Both the position numbers and the translations under genes were made by a program. From Nonomuraea glycinis (GTDB taxonomy: Bacteria > Actinomycetota > Actinomycetes > Streptosporangiales > Streptosporangiaceae): 64,000 nt of DNA. This document shows, in pieces, positions 1 through 8,565 of this stretch (the first letter of the stretch is position 1; every line of letters starts with the position of its first letter). A model generated the notes under the pieces. That model was not told the DNA's origin and searched no databases. It saw only the letters and a program-made list of their open reading frames with translations. The stretch lies in the NCBI RefSeq assembly GCF_014646515.1, contig NZ_BMNK01000004.1, forward strand, positions 176,719-240,718, written 5' to 3'.

Positions 1-746
1 AGGTTGATCACGTCCGGCGCGGGCGTCCGGCCGACCAGCTCCTCCAGCTTGGCGATCATCACGTCCTCCAACTCCGCGCCGGAAGCCGAGAAGTGGTCGA
101 CGATGTCCACCGCGGCCGACGGCGCCATGCACTTGGCGACCCCGGCCACGAACGTGCCATGCCCGGCGAACGGCGGGATCCGCGGCAGCCCGCTCACCGG
201 CGACGGCGGATCCAGCGTCTCCAGATCGCCGCCCACGCCGCCCAGCCACGGGTAGGCCGCCGGGTCCAGCCCGAGCCAGCCGGTGTCGCTGACGCCGATC
301 CGCGCCTTGCGCACCACGTCGCCTCCCGGGCACGGCGGCGGCCACGGCCGATCCGGCGCCCCGGAAGGCACCTCCGGCTCCGTACCGGGGCACAGCCTGC
401 TCACGTGCAGGACGTGCACCGGCGAGGCCGGCGGCAGCCGGGCGTCGTCCTCCCGCCGGCGGGGCGCCCGCCGCTCGATGACCTCCAGCGCCTCCGGCAC
501 CGTCAGCCCGTCCTCCAGCGACAGCACCACCAGATCGCCCCGCCCCCGCGTCTCCAGCCGGCGAACGGCCGGCAGTACGGCTTCGATCCGCTGGATGTTG
601 TCCCCCCGGTCCAGCGTCAGCAGGCGGCCCGCCTCGTACAGGTAGTCGACCTCACCCGCGGGGGTATAGGCCACCTCCACCTGGATCCCCCGCGTCAGGA
701 ACGCGTCCTTGACGATCCGGAACTGAGCGTCGAACACCGCGTCCAT
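1..746 (-). CDS. Cytoplasmic S8 (subtilisin-like) serine protease, 3'-truncated by the window
   Basis: About 248 codons of the N-terminal part are present; the rest lies left of the window. The ATG at 746 follows a strong GGGAGGGG ribosome site. There is no signal peptide, so the protein is probably intracellular. Residues 1-140 form an N-terminal extension I do not recognise. Residues 148-156 carry the Asp box (IGVSDTGW, D154) and 195-202 the His box (GHGTFVAG, H196) of family S8; the Ser box would lie off the window. It is divergent from the TPR-CHAT gene, with a 53-bp gap that must hold both promoters. This suggests co-regulated proteases rather than a secreted digestive enzyme. The S8 assignment is secure; the role is unknown. 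Confidence 0.85.
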   Translation of the reverse strand, partial: MDAVFDAQFRIVKDAFLTRGIQVEVAYTPAGEVDYLYEAGRLLTLDRGDNIQRIEAVLPAVRRLETRGRGDLVVLSLEDGLTVPEALEVIERRAPRRREDDARLPPASPVHVLHVSRLCPGTEPEVPSGAPDRPWPPPCPGGDVVRKARIGVSDTGWLGLDPAAYPWLGGVGGDLETLDPPSPVSGLPRIPPFAGHGTFVAGVAKCMAPSAAVDIVDHFSASGAELEDVMIAKLEELVGRTPAPDVIN

Positions 747-799
747 GGATTCCCCTCCCGGCCGTAGTCAACGATCACACTTTTCACTCCTATATCGAC

Positions 800-3469
800 A
801 TGGGGTTGCGGGCGCTACAGCCGATCGTCAACGCTCGGAACATGCCGGCGGACCCCGTACCCTCCTCGACCGCCACGGCGGAGCTGCTCCCCCTGGCCCT
901 GTCGCGCCCCCACGAAGCCCTCGACAGGGCGCGTGACCTGCTCGCCGGCGACCCGCCGCCACTGGCCGCGTCCATGGCCAGGCAGGCGATCGGCATCGTG
1001 CTGCGCGAGTTCGGCGACATCGACGCCGCCGTGGCGGAGCTCGAAACCGCCGGCCGCCTCGCCCGCCAGGCCGGCTGCGCCGAGCGCGAGGCCGACGTCC
1101 AGGCGACCCTCGGCGTGGCCCTCGCCTTCGCCGGTCGTACCACGGCGGGCCGCACCGCGCTCGACGCCGCCGTCCAGCGGTCCACCGGCCTGCTGCACGG
1201 GCGCATCCTGCTGCGCAGAGGTGGCGTCCTGATCGTCCTCGGCCACCATCGCGACGCCCTGGCCGACCTCAACAACGCCGTCACCGCCCTGGGCGCCGCC
1301 GGTGACGCCATCTGGGAGGCCCGCGCCCGCAGCGAGCGCGCCACCTGCAATCTGGCGCTCGGCGCCATCGCCAAGGCCGCCGCCGACCTGGCCCGCGCCG
1401 AGGAGCTCTTCAACGCCACCGGCCAGGAGCTCGAATCGGCCGACGCCATCGTGCACCGCGGCGTCCTCGCCCTGCGCATCGGCGACCTGCCCGCCGCGCT
1501 GCTCTGCTTCGACCAGGCCGCCGAGCGCTTCGACCGGCTCGGCACCCCCGACCCCAGCCTCAGCATCGAGCGCTGCGCCGCGCTCCTGGCCGCCGGCCTG
1601 CCCCAGGACGCGCTCGCCGAGGCCCACACCGCCCTCGCCCGGCTCGAACGCATCCGCGGCCTGCCCGTCAAGAAGGCCGAGCTGCTGCTCACCGCCGCCA
1701 ACTGCGCCCTGGCCGCCCGCCGGCCCGCCGACGCGCTCGGCCACGCCGCCGACGCCGCCGATCTCTTCGGCCACCAGCACCGCCACTGGTGGCGGGCGCA
1801 CGCCCGCCTGGTCAAAGTACGAGCCCAGCTCGCCACCGGCACCACCGACGCCGCCCTGCTGCGGGAGGCCGAGGAGTGCGCCCGCGAACTGGCCGGCCTC
1901 TCCTCGCCCGACCTGCCGCTCGGCCACCTCATCGCCGGCCGCCTCGCCCTCGCCCTGGGCGACACCGCCCGCGCCACCGGCCACCTCGCCACCGCCGCAC
2001 GCGGTCGCCGCCACGGCCCCGCGCTCTCCCGGGCCGCCGCCTGGCTCGCCGAAGCACTGCGCGCCGAGGCCGGCCACGACGCGGCCCGGCTGATGCGCGC
2101 CTGCCACCGGGGCCTGCGCGTCCTCGACCAGCACCGCGCCACCCTCGGCTCCAGCGAGCTGCGCGCCCAGGCCAGCGCGCACGGCGCCGAGCTCGCCGCG
2201 CTCGGCCAGCGGCACGCCCTGCGCCTCGACCGGCCCCGGCTGCTGCTGGCGTGGAGCGAACGCTGGCGGGCCACCGCACTGGCGGTCCCCGCCGTCCGCC
2301 CGCCCGACGACGAGCACCTCCAGGCGGAGCTCGCCGCCATCCGGGCCCTCACCAGCCGCCTGGCCCAAGCCCGCGCCAAGGGTCTGCCCACCGCGCACCT
2401 GTCCGCCGAACAGCTCCGCCTGGAGCGGGCCGCGCGCGCCCGAGCCCTGCACGCCCATGGCCACGACCCCGCCGCCACCCCGGGCGTCGACGTCGATGCC
2501 CTCCTCGACGAGCTCGCGGACGACCGGCTGCTCGAACTCGTGGACGTCGACGGCCACCTGCACGTCCTCGTCTGCGGCTCCGGCACCGTCCGCCGCCATC
2601 CCGCTGGGCGCACCGAGGAGGCCGCCCGCCAGGTCGACCTGGCCCGCTTCAGCCTGTCCCGGCTCGCGCACGGCCGCTCCGCGCTGTCACCCGCCGAGCT
2701 CCTCGCCCAGGTGGAGACCATCGGCCACACCCTGCAGCGCGTCCTGCTCGGCGACGCCGCCCAGCACCTCGGCGACCGGCACGTCGCCATCGTGCCGCCG
2801 GGCCGCCTGCACGCCGTCCCCTGGGCACTGCTCCCCGCGCTCCGCCACCGCCCCGTCAGCGTCGCGCCGTCGGCCGCCTCCTGGTTGCGGGCCCGCCGTA
2901 CCGGCGCCCCCGCCCACGGCCGCGTCGTCCTCGTCCGCGGCCCCGGGCTGGCCTCGCAGGGCGCGGAGGTGCGGGAGGTCACGCCGGAGTACGTCGCCCC
3001 CGTCGTCCTCGGCGAGGGCACCGCGACCGTCGGCCGCGTCCTGCGGGCCATGGACGGCGCCCGCCTCACCCACGTCGCCGCGCACGGGACCTTCCGCGCC
3101 GACAGCCCGCTGTTCTCCGCGCTGCGCGTCGACGACGGCCCGCTCACGGTCTACGACCTCGAACGGCTCAACCGGGCACCCCACCAGGTCATCCTGTCGA
3201 GCTGCGACTCCGGCCTGACCGCCGCCGCCGGCGCGGACGAACTCCTCGGCCTGGCCAGCTCACTCATCCAGCTCGGCACCACCGCCCTCGTCGCCGGCGT
3301 CGTGCTCGTCAACGACCTCGCCGCCGTCCCGCTCATGGTCGCGCTGCACCGGCGGCTGCGTACCGGCGCCGGCCTGGCCACCGCGCTGCGTGACGCCCGC
3401 CTGGACACGGCCGGGGACCCCGTCGCCACCGCCACCGGCTGGTCGTTCACCTGCCTCGGCGCGGGCTGA
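800..3469 (+). CDS. TPR-repeat CHAT-domain (caspase-like) protein
   Basis: The protein has 889 residues from ATG 800; ATG 842 is an in-frame alternative and neither has a clear ribosome site. The first two thirds are Ala/Leu-rich helical hairpins typical of tetratricopeptide repeats. The C-terminal part is a CHAT domain, a clan CD cysteine peptidase fold: His762 lies in VAAHGTF and Cys802 in SSCDSG, followed by the usual GLASSLIQLGT and VPLMVALH stretches. Both catalytic residues are intact. TPR-CHAT proteins in other systems are proteases activated by a partner binding the TPR scaffold. The divergent neighbour is an intracellular S8 protease, so a protease cascade or stress-response pair is plausible. 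Substrate and trigger are not visible. Confidence 0.85.
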   Translation: MGLRALQPIVNARNMPADPVPSSTATAELLPLALSRPHEALDRARDLLAGDPPPLAASMARQAIGIVLREFGDIDAAVAELETAGRLARQAGCAEREADVQATLGVALAFAGRTTAGRTALDAAVQRSTGLLHGRILLRRGGVLIVLGHHRDALADLNNAVTALGAAGDAIWEARARSERATCNLALGAIAKAAADLARAEELFNATGQELESADAIVHRGVLALRIGDLPAALLCFDQAAERFDRLGTPDPSLSIERCAALLAAGLPQDALAEAHTALARLERIRGLPVKKAELLLTAANCALAARRPADALGHAADAADLFGHQHRHWWRAHARLVKVRAQLATGTTDAALLREAEECARELAGLSSPDLPLGHLIAGRLALALGDTARATGHLATAARGRRHGPALSRAAAWLAEALRAEAGHDAARLMRACHRGLRVLDQHRATLGSSELRAQASAHGAELAALGQRHALRLDRPRLLLAWSERWRATALAVPAVRPPDDEHLQAELAAIRALTSRLAQARAKGLPTAHLSAEQLRLERAARARALHAHGHDPAATPGVDVDALLDELADDRLLELVDVDGHLHVLVCGSGTVRRHPAGRTEEAARQVDLARFSLSRLAHGRSALSPAELLAQVETIGHTLQRVLLGDAAQHLGDRHVAIVPPGRLHAVPWALLPALRHRPVSVAPSAASWLRARRTGAPAHGRVVLVRGPGLASQGAEVREVTPEYVAPVVLGEGTATVGRVLRAMDGARLTHVAAHGTFRADSPLFSALRVDDGPLTVYDLERLNRAPHQVILSSCDSGLTAAAGADELLGLASSLIQLGTTALVAGVVLVNDLAAVPLMVALHRRLRTGAGLATALRDARLDTAGDPVATATGWSFTCLGAG

Positions 3470-3473
3470 ACGC

Positions 3474-3512
3474 CATGACCGGCCACCCGGATCAAGAGGA
3501 CAGCCGGTCATG
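3474..3512 (+). terminator. Inverted repeat after the CHAT gene
   Basis: Perfect 10-bp arms CATGACCGGC (3474-3483) and GCCGGTCATG (3503-3512) with a 19-nt loop start 5 nt after the CHAT stop codon. There is no U tract. It could be a terminator or a binding site for the next gene. Confidence 0.4.
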
Positions 3513-3610
3513 AACTTCTCACGGAACCGGTTCACATCCCTTACCGTGTCAACATCGCCCACTGCGGGAATCTCTCTAGAGAACCTCCGAACGGCACCCG
3601 GGAGGCGTGC

Positions 3611-4327
3611 TTGAGCGCGAAGGACGCCGTCGCCATCCTCGCCGCAGCCGCGGTCCTGGCCGCCCTGGTCAGCGGCACCGAGAACACCACGTCCGCCGAG
3701 ACCGCCAGCCCGCTCGGCAACGCCAGCGGCACCCTGCCCGGCCTGGCGCCCGTCACCACCGGACCCGACAAGAAGGCCGCCCGGGCCCTCATCAAGGACT
3801 TACGCGTCGCCGCCCGGGGCTCCAGCGCCGGCTACCGGCGCACCCGCTACGGCGGCAACTGGGCCGACAGCGCCCTCGGCGTCCCGTACGCACGCAACGG
3901 CTGCCGTACCCGCGACGACCTCCTCGCCCGCGACGGCCGCAACGTCCGCTACCGCAAGGGCTCCACCTGCGAGGTCATCGCCATGGACCTGCCCGACCCG
4001 TACACCGGCCGGATGATCGACTGGCGCAAGAGCGACGCCGACGAGATCCAGGTCGACCACGTCGTCCCGCTCGCCTACGGCTGGCGGATGGGAGCCAGGC
4101 GGTGGCGCATGACGAAACGGCTCGACTTCGCCAACGACCCGCTCAACCTGCTGCCCGTGCTCGGCCGCGCCAACGAGCAGAAGGACGCCGCCGGGCCGTC
4201 CGACTGGCTGCCCCCGCAACGCCGCATCCGCTGCGCCTACGTCACCCGCTTCGCCCAGGTCGCCAAGAAGTACGCCCTGCCGGTCACCCGCGCCGACCGC
4301 AAGGCCATGCTCGCCCAGTGCCGATGA
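3611..4327 (+). CDS. Secreted or membrane-anchored HNH-family nuclease
   Basis: The protein has 238 residues from TTG 3611, chosen because GGGAGG lies 5 nt upstream. Residues 4-22 are a hydrophobic N-terminal segment, either a signal peptide or anchor. The C-terminal half has the His-Me finger pattern of GmrSD-C/DUF1524-like nucleases: EIQVDHVVPLAYGW supplies the DH metal and catalytic residues, followed by FANDPLNLLPV and an NEQK box. Such exported actinobacterial HNH proteins are common and are thought to degrade extracellular DNA. It converges on the SGNH hydrolase with only 4 nt between stops. Export is inferred from the hydrophobic N-terminus. Confidence 0.82.
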   Translation: MSAKDAVAILAAAAVLAALVSGTENTTSAETASPLGNASGTLPGLAPVTTGPDKKAARALIKDLRVAARGSSAGYRRTRYGGNWADSALGVPYARNGCRTRDDLLARDGRNVRYRKGSTCEVIAMDLPDPYTGRMIDWRKSDADEIQVDHVVPLAYGWRMGARRWRMTKRLDFANDPLNLLPVLGRANEQKDAAGPSDWLPPQRRIRCAYVTRFAQVAKKYALPVTRADRKAMLAQCR

Positions 4328-4331
4328 GCGC

Positions 4332-5168
4332 TCAGCGCGGATCGGCCCACTCGAAGCCGTTGCGGAACGTCCGCTCCGCCAGCACCCGCTGCCCGGCCTC
4401 GTTCGGGTGGAAGTAGTCCCACCGGCTCACCTGGTCCAGCGTGAACGGGTAGGCGAAGACGGCGCCCGCGTCGGTGCGGCATGACGGCCCCAGCGACGCG
4501 CACGCCCGCGCCGCCTCCTGGTTGTAGGCCATCACCCGCGCCCGCACCCGGTCCCGCCGCTGCCGGTCGGCCCGTTTCACCGACGACGGCTGGGCGAGCA
4601 TCGTCTGGCAGATCCGTCCCACCGTCCAGAACGTGCGCGCCAGCGCGTTGCTCTTGCCCACCTGCCACAGCCGGTGCAGGTCGGGGATGCTCGACACGAA
4701 CACCCGGACCTGGGGCAGCCCGGCCCGCAGCTCCGACAGGGCCTGGTCCAGCCGCCGCCGGTAGAGCGCCACCGGCGTCATCTGCCTCTCCTCCAGCTTG
4801 CAGGCGTCCTGCGCCCCTATGAGAATCGTCACGTAGTCCGCCTTCGCGTCGACCGCCCGCCGCACCTGCCCCAGCAGATCCGCGCTCGTCGCGCCCGGTG
4901 CCGCGAAGGTGCGGTTGTGCCCCTCGATCGACGACCCCAGCCGCAGCAGCCGCTGGTAGTGGCTGTTCACGCCCGCGTGCTCGCCGGCGGACCACGACCG
5001 GGACGGGCAGGACACGTACCAGCCGCAGCTGTTGAATCCCGACGAGATCGAGTCCCCCAGCGCCGCCATCACCTCGGGCACCGGCTCCGTGGGAGCGGCC
5101 TGAGCGGTGCCGGAGCCGGCGAGGAGGACGAGGCCGGCCAGGACGGGCCCCAGGCTGCGAGCGATCAT
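4332..5168 (-). CDS. Secreted SGNH/GDSL-family hydrolase
   Basis: The protein has 278 residues. I chose the ATG at 5168 because it begins directly with a signal peptide (MIARSLGPVLAGLVLLAGS, cleavage after AQA); an upstream start at 5201 would add 11 unlikely residues. Block I is GDSIS, with the nucleophile Ser, and block V is the C-terminal YFHPNEAGQ, with the catalytic Asp/His region reading WDYFHPN. Several Cys residues suggest disulfides in the exported protein. The family includes esterases and lipases acting outside the cell; the substrate is not predictable. It converges on the HNH nuclease gene. Confidence 0.8.
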   Translation of the reverse strand: MIARSLGPVLAGLVLLAGSGTAQAAPTEPVPEVMAALGDSISSGFNSCGWYVSCPSRSWSAGEHAGVNSHYQRLLRLGSSIEGHNRTFAAPGATSADLLGQVRRAVDAKADYVTILIGAQDACKLEERQMTPVALYRRRLDQALSELRAGLPQVRVFVSSIPDLHRLWQVGKSNALARTFWTVGRICQTMLAQPSSVKRADRQRRDRVRARVMAYNQEAARACASLGPSCRTDAGAVFAYPFTLDQVSRWDYFHPNEAGQRVLAERTFRNGFEWADPR

Positions 5169-5385
5169 GGCCCCAAGGTAGGGAGCCCGCCGCCGGCCCA
5201 CCCCGCGCTCGGGGCAACGTCTGCCATCTCAGGACCGACTTCATATCACCACTTGACGACCTTCAGCCGATCAGGTTGCCGTAAAAGCAGGGCAATAGCC
5301 GCCTTTATCCGGAAACATGAACCGCAACCGGTCAGACACGGGGGTCCCAGTCGAACGTGTTCAGTTCCCGCATAGAGTGTCTCGG

Positions 5386-6618
5386 GTGAGTGTCGCGCTC
5401 GGAACAACCCGCCCGCTACCGGTTCGCACCACCCCCATTCGCGACCCCGGTAATCTGCTGGCGTCCCTCCCCCGGACCGCGCCGTACGCCTGGATCAGGC
5501 ACGGCGAAGGCCTCGTCGGCTGGGGCCAGGCCGCCCGCGCCGACATCCCCCCAGGTCCGGACCGCTTCGCCTGGGCCCGCCAGTGGCTCGCCGCGGTCTT
5601 CGACGACGCCCACAGCGACGACGACGACGCGCTGCCCCCCGGGAGCGGGCCGGTCGCCTTCGGCACCTTCACCTTCGACGAGAACTCCGCCGGCTCCACC
5701 CTCGTCGTCCCACAGACCATCCTCGCCCGCAGGAACGGCCGCGCCTGGCTGACCACCATCGGCGACGCCCCGCACCAGACCTTCACCCCCCTGCTCGACC
5801 CCGGCCGCATCAGCTACGGCGACGGCAGCCTGACCGCCCCCGCCTGGGAGCACGTCGTGGCCCGCGCCGCCCGCCGCATCCGCGACGGCGAGCTCGAGAA
5901 GGTGGTGCTCGCCCGCGACCTCCTCGCCACCGCCGAGCACCCCATCGACATCCGCCTGCTGCTCCTGCGCCTGGCCCGCCGCTATCCCGAGTGCTACACC
6001 TTCTCCGTCGCCGGCCTCGTCGGAGCCACCCCCGAGCTCCTCATCCGCCGCACCGGCCAGGAGATCCAGTCCCTCGTCCTGGCGGGCACCACCCCCCGGG
6101 GCACCGGCCCCGCCGACGACCTCAGACGCGGCGCCGCCCTGCTCGCCTCCGCCAAGGACCGGCACGAGCACGAGTGCGCCATCGCCTCCGTCCGGCAGAC
6201 CCTCGCCCCCCTCTGCGCCCAGTTGCACACCCCCGACGAGCCGGAGCTGCTCGTCCTGCCCAACGTGCAGCACCTCGCCAGCCACGTCAGCGGCCGGCTC
6301 GCCGACGGCGCCTCCGTCCTCGATGTCGTGGCCGCCATGCATCCCACCGCGGCGGTCGGCGGCACCCCGACCCACAAGGCCATCGACGTCATCCGCGAGC
6401 TCGAGGGCATGGACCGCGCGGGCTACGCGGGCCCGGTCGGCTGGATCGACGCCCACGGCGACGGCGAATGGGGCATCGCGCTCAGGTCCGGCATCGTGGA
6501 GGGCCGCCGGGCCCGCCTGTTCGCCGGCGGCGGCATCATGGGCGACTCCGACCCGGCCTCCGAGCTCGCGGAGGCCCAGGCGAAGTTCCGCGTCATGCAG
6601 TACGCCCTCGAGGGCTGA
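5386..6618 (+). CDS. menF: Isochorismate synthase (menaquinone pathway)
   Basis: The protein has 410 residues and converts chorismate to isochorismate. The chorismate-binding domain fills the C-terminal two thirds: EKVVLARDLLA, FSVAGLVGATPELL, LAGTTPRG, ASHVSGRLADG, HPTAAVGGTP and a GGGIMGDSDPASELAEAQAK end with the Mg-binding Glu. I set the start at GTG 5386 rather than ATG 5317 because a TAGAGT box (5373-5378) lies 7 nt upstream and no ribosome site is visible, suggesting a leaderless message. menD, menC and menE are 13-17 kb away in the same window, so menaquinone rather than siderophore synthesis is the likely role. Confidence 0.88.
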   Translation: MSVALGTTRPLPVRTTPIRDPGNLLASLPRTAPYAWIRHGEGLVGWGQAARADIPPGPDRFAWARQWLAAVFDDAHSDDDDALPPGSGPVAFGTFTFDENSAGSTLVVPQTILARRNGRAWLTTIGDAPHQTFTPLLDPGRISYGDGSLTAPAWEHVVARAARRIRDGELEKVVLARDLLATAEHPIDIRLLLLRLARRYPECYTFSVAGLVGATPELLIRRTGQEIQSLVLAGTTPRGTGPADDLRRGAALLASAKDRHEHECAIASVRQTLAPLCAQLHTPDEPELLVLPNVQHLASHVSGRLADGASVLDVVAAMHPTAAVGGTPTHKAIDVIRELEGMDRAGYAGPVGWIDAHGDGEWGIALRSGIVEGRRARLFAGGGIMGDSDPASELAEAQAKFRVMQYALEG

Positions 6619-6633
6619 TGACCGCTCCTCCGT

Positions 6634-6645
6634 GATCGGCCGATC
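6634..6645. other. Short palindrome in menF-yigZ convergent gap
   Basis: GATCGGCCGATC is a 12-bp palindrome within the 109-bp gap between the convergent menF and YigZ-family genes. The octamer GATGACCG occurs twice around it. No U tract follows; it could be a weak terminator, and nothing else is seen in this gap. Confidence 0.25.
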
Positions 6646-6727
6646 GCACGATGACCGGCCGACCGCTCAACCCCGAACGGCGGCTCGGCGCGACCTGCCC
6701 GTCTGCTCGCGGGCGGCTGAGCCGCCC

Positions 6728-7345
6728 TTATTCCGGTACGTGTACGTCGCGGCCCAGCTCGACCCGGGCCCGTCCCGCCGTCAAGGCGGCCGCCCAGTCC
6801 CGGAAGGCGTCCACCTCGTCCGCGCCCACCGCCACCACGAAGTCCACGGCCGAGCCGTAGCCGACCTCGCGCACCGCGTAGCGGGAGGCTCTGAGGTCGT
6901 TCTCCACCCGGCCGGCCTGGTCGTGGGCCACCGAGACGTGCACGAGCCTGGCCGGCACCATCCGCACCGGCTCCACCCGGTCCAGTGTCTCGGTCACCGC
7001 TGAGCCGTAGGCGCGCACCAGGCCGCCCGCGCCCAGCAGGATGCCGCCGAAATAGCGGGTCACCACCGCGACCACGTGGTCGAACCCCCGGCCGACCAGC
7101 GCCTGCACCATGGGGGTGCCCGCCGTGCCGCCCGGCTCGCCGTCGTCGTCGCCCTTCTGCAGCCCGGCGACGACGTAGGCGGTGCAGTTGTGGGTGGCCG
7201 AGGCGTGCAGGCGGCGGCGCTCGGCGATGAACGCGGCGGCCTCCTCCGCGCTCCGCACGGGTGCCATGGCGCAGACGAAGCGCGAGCGGCGGGCCTCGGT
7301 CTCGTGCTCGACGGGGGTCTTCAGGGTGAGGTACGGCGCTGACAC
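6728..7345 (-). CDS. YigZ/IMPACT (UPF0029) family protein
   Basis: The protein has 205 residues from GTG 7345. The N-terminal IMPACT domain shows the two family signatures: DDDGEPGGTAGTPM at about residues 66-79 and VTRYFGGILLGAGGLVRAYG at about 94-113. A C-terminal DUF1949-type alpha/beta domain follows. Bacterial members are small cytosolic proteins of uncertain biochemical role, linked in other organisms to nucleic-acid or translation control. The length is normal for the family. It is transcribed away from the epoxide hydrolase. Confidence 0.87.
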   Translation of the reverse strand: MSAPYLTLKTPVEHETEARRSRFVCAMAPVRSAEEAAAFIAERRRLHASATHNCTAYVVAGLQKGDDDGEPGGTAGTPMVQALVGRGFDHVVAVVTRYFGGILLGAGGLVRAYGSAVTETLDRVEPVRMVPARLVHVSVAHDQAGRVENDLRASRYAVREVGYGSAVDFVVAVGADEVDAFRDWAAALTAGRARVELGRDVHVPE

Positions 7346-7390
7346 CGCCTCAGGCTAGCGCCTTTACTTTGTAGATTAATAATTTCCCGG

Positions 7391-7430
7391 TTGCACTCGC
7401 CAACCGTAGGGCGTACGGTACAGCCTACGG
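7391..7430 (+). promoter_or_regulatory. Promoter with overlapping inverted repeat for the epoxide hydrolase gene
   Basis: TTGCAC (7391-7396), a 17-bp spacer and TACGGT (7414-7419) form a good sigma-70-type promoter. An inverted repeat, CCGTAGG (7404-7410) and CCTACGG (7424-7430), brackets the -10 box, a typical repressor position. It is followed by TTGGAGGA and the TTG start at 7450. Confidence 0.55.
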
Positions 7431-7449
7431 AACAACTTGGAGGACTGAC

Positions 7450-8559
7450 TTGACCGACATCCGGCCCTTCCGCCTCGACATCGCCCAGGCCGACCTGGAC
7501 GACCTGCACGCGCGGCTCGACCGGGTACGCTGGCCCGACGAGATCCCCGGCCTCGGCTGGCAGCACGGAGTCCCGCTGCCGTACATGAAGGAGCTCGTCG
7601 GCCACTGGCGCGACGGCTACGATTGGCGGCGCGCCGAGGCCGAGCTCAACCAGCACGACCAGTTCGTCACCGAGATCGACGGTCAGCGGGTGCACTTCCT
7701 GCACGTGCGCTCGGCCGCCCCGGACGCGCTGCCGCTGCTCATCACGCACGGCTGGCCGAGCAGTCCGGTGGAGTATCTCGACGTCATCGAGCCGCTCAGC
7801 CGCGACTTCCACCTCGTCATCCCCTCCCTGCCCGGCTACGGCCTGTCCGGCCCCACCACGGAGACCGGCTGGGGCTCCACCCGCATCGCCAAGGCGTGGC
7901 TGGAGCTCATGACCAGGCTCGGCTACGACCGCTTCGGCGTGCAGGGCGGCGACTGGGGCACCTGGATCTCCCGCGAGGTCGGCGTGCTCGCCCCCGAGCG
8001 GGTCGCCGGGATGCACGGCAACGGCATCATCTGCTTCCCCATCGGCGCCCCCGGCGAGCTCGACGGCCTGACCGAGGTCGAGCGGGAGCGCATGGCCTTC
8101 CGCGAGACCTACCTGACCCAGCAGTACGGCTACAAGCTCATCCAGTCGACCAGGCCGCAGACCTTCGCCTACGGCATGACCGACTCCCCCGTGGCCCTGC
8201 TGTCCTGGTTCGCGAGCGTCTACCACGAATGGAGTGACCGGGACATCGACCCCGACCGCCTGCTCACCACCACCATGCTCTACTGGCTGACCGGCACCGC
8301 CGGCTCGGCCGCCCGCTCCTTCGTCGAGACGCCCGACACCGAACAGGACACCAGCGTCGCCTGGGAGCTCACCGCGGCCACCGTGCCGACCTCGATCTCC
8401 GTCTTCCCCAAGGACATCCTGCGGCCCATCCGCCGCTTCGCCGAGCGCGACAACACCATCGTCGGCTGGGTGGAGCACGACCGCGGCGGCACGTTCGCCG
8501 CCCTGGAGGAGCCGGAGGCCTTCGTCACCGACGTCCGCGCCTTCTTCACCGGCCGCTGA
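7450..8559 (+). CDS. Epoxide hydrolase (EHN-type alpha/beta hydrolase)
   Basis: The protein has 369 residues from TTG 7450, with GGAGG upstream. Residues 4-110 match the epoxide hydrolase N-terminal domain (opening with RPFRLDIAQADLDDLHARL). The catalytic fold follows: the oxyanion motif HGWPSS, the nucleophile Asp168 in GGDWGTW and the base His343 in EHDRGGTFAALE. The enzyme should add water to epoxides through an aspartyl-ester intermediate. It is cytosolic; the physiological substrate is unknown. The promoter carries an inverted repeat overlapping the -10 box, so it is probably repressor controlled, but no regulator gene is adjacent. Confidence 0.87.
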   Translation: MTDIRPFRLDIAQADLDDLHARLDRVRWPDEIPGLGWQHGVPLPYMKELVGHWRDGYDWRRAEAELNQHDQFVTEIDGQRVHFLHVRSAAPDALPLLITHGWPSSPVEYLDVIEPLSRDFHLVIPSLPGYGLSGPTTETGWGSTRIAKAWLELMTRLGYDRFGVQGGDWGTWISREVGVLAPERVAGMHGNGIICFPIGAPGELDGLTEVERERMAFRETYLTQQYGYKLIQSTRPQTFAYGMTDSPVALLSWFASVYHEWSDRDIDPDRLLTTTMLYWLTGTAGSAARSFVETPDTEQDTSVAWELTAATVPTSISVFPKDILRPIRRFAERDNTIVGWVEHDRGGTFAALEEPEAFVTDVRAFFTGR

Positions 8560-8565
8560 GGACCG

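Noticed and set aside
790..3147. Long minus-strand open frame opposite the CHAT gene
   Set aside because: Arg/Ala/Ser-rich translation without domains; it mirrors the codon bias of the real gene on the other strand.
5386..6618. Siderophore or salicylate-type isochorismate synthase
   Set aside because: No siderophore genes nearby, while menD, menC and menE are in the window.
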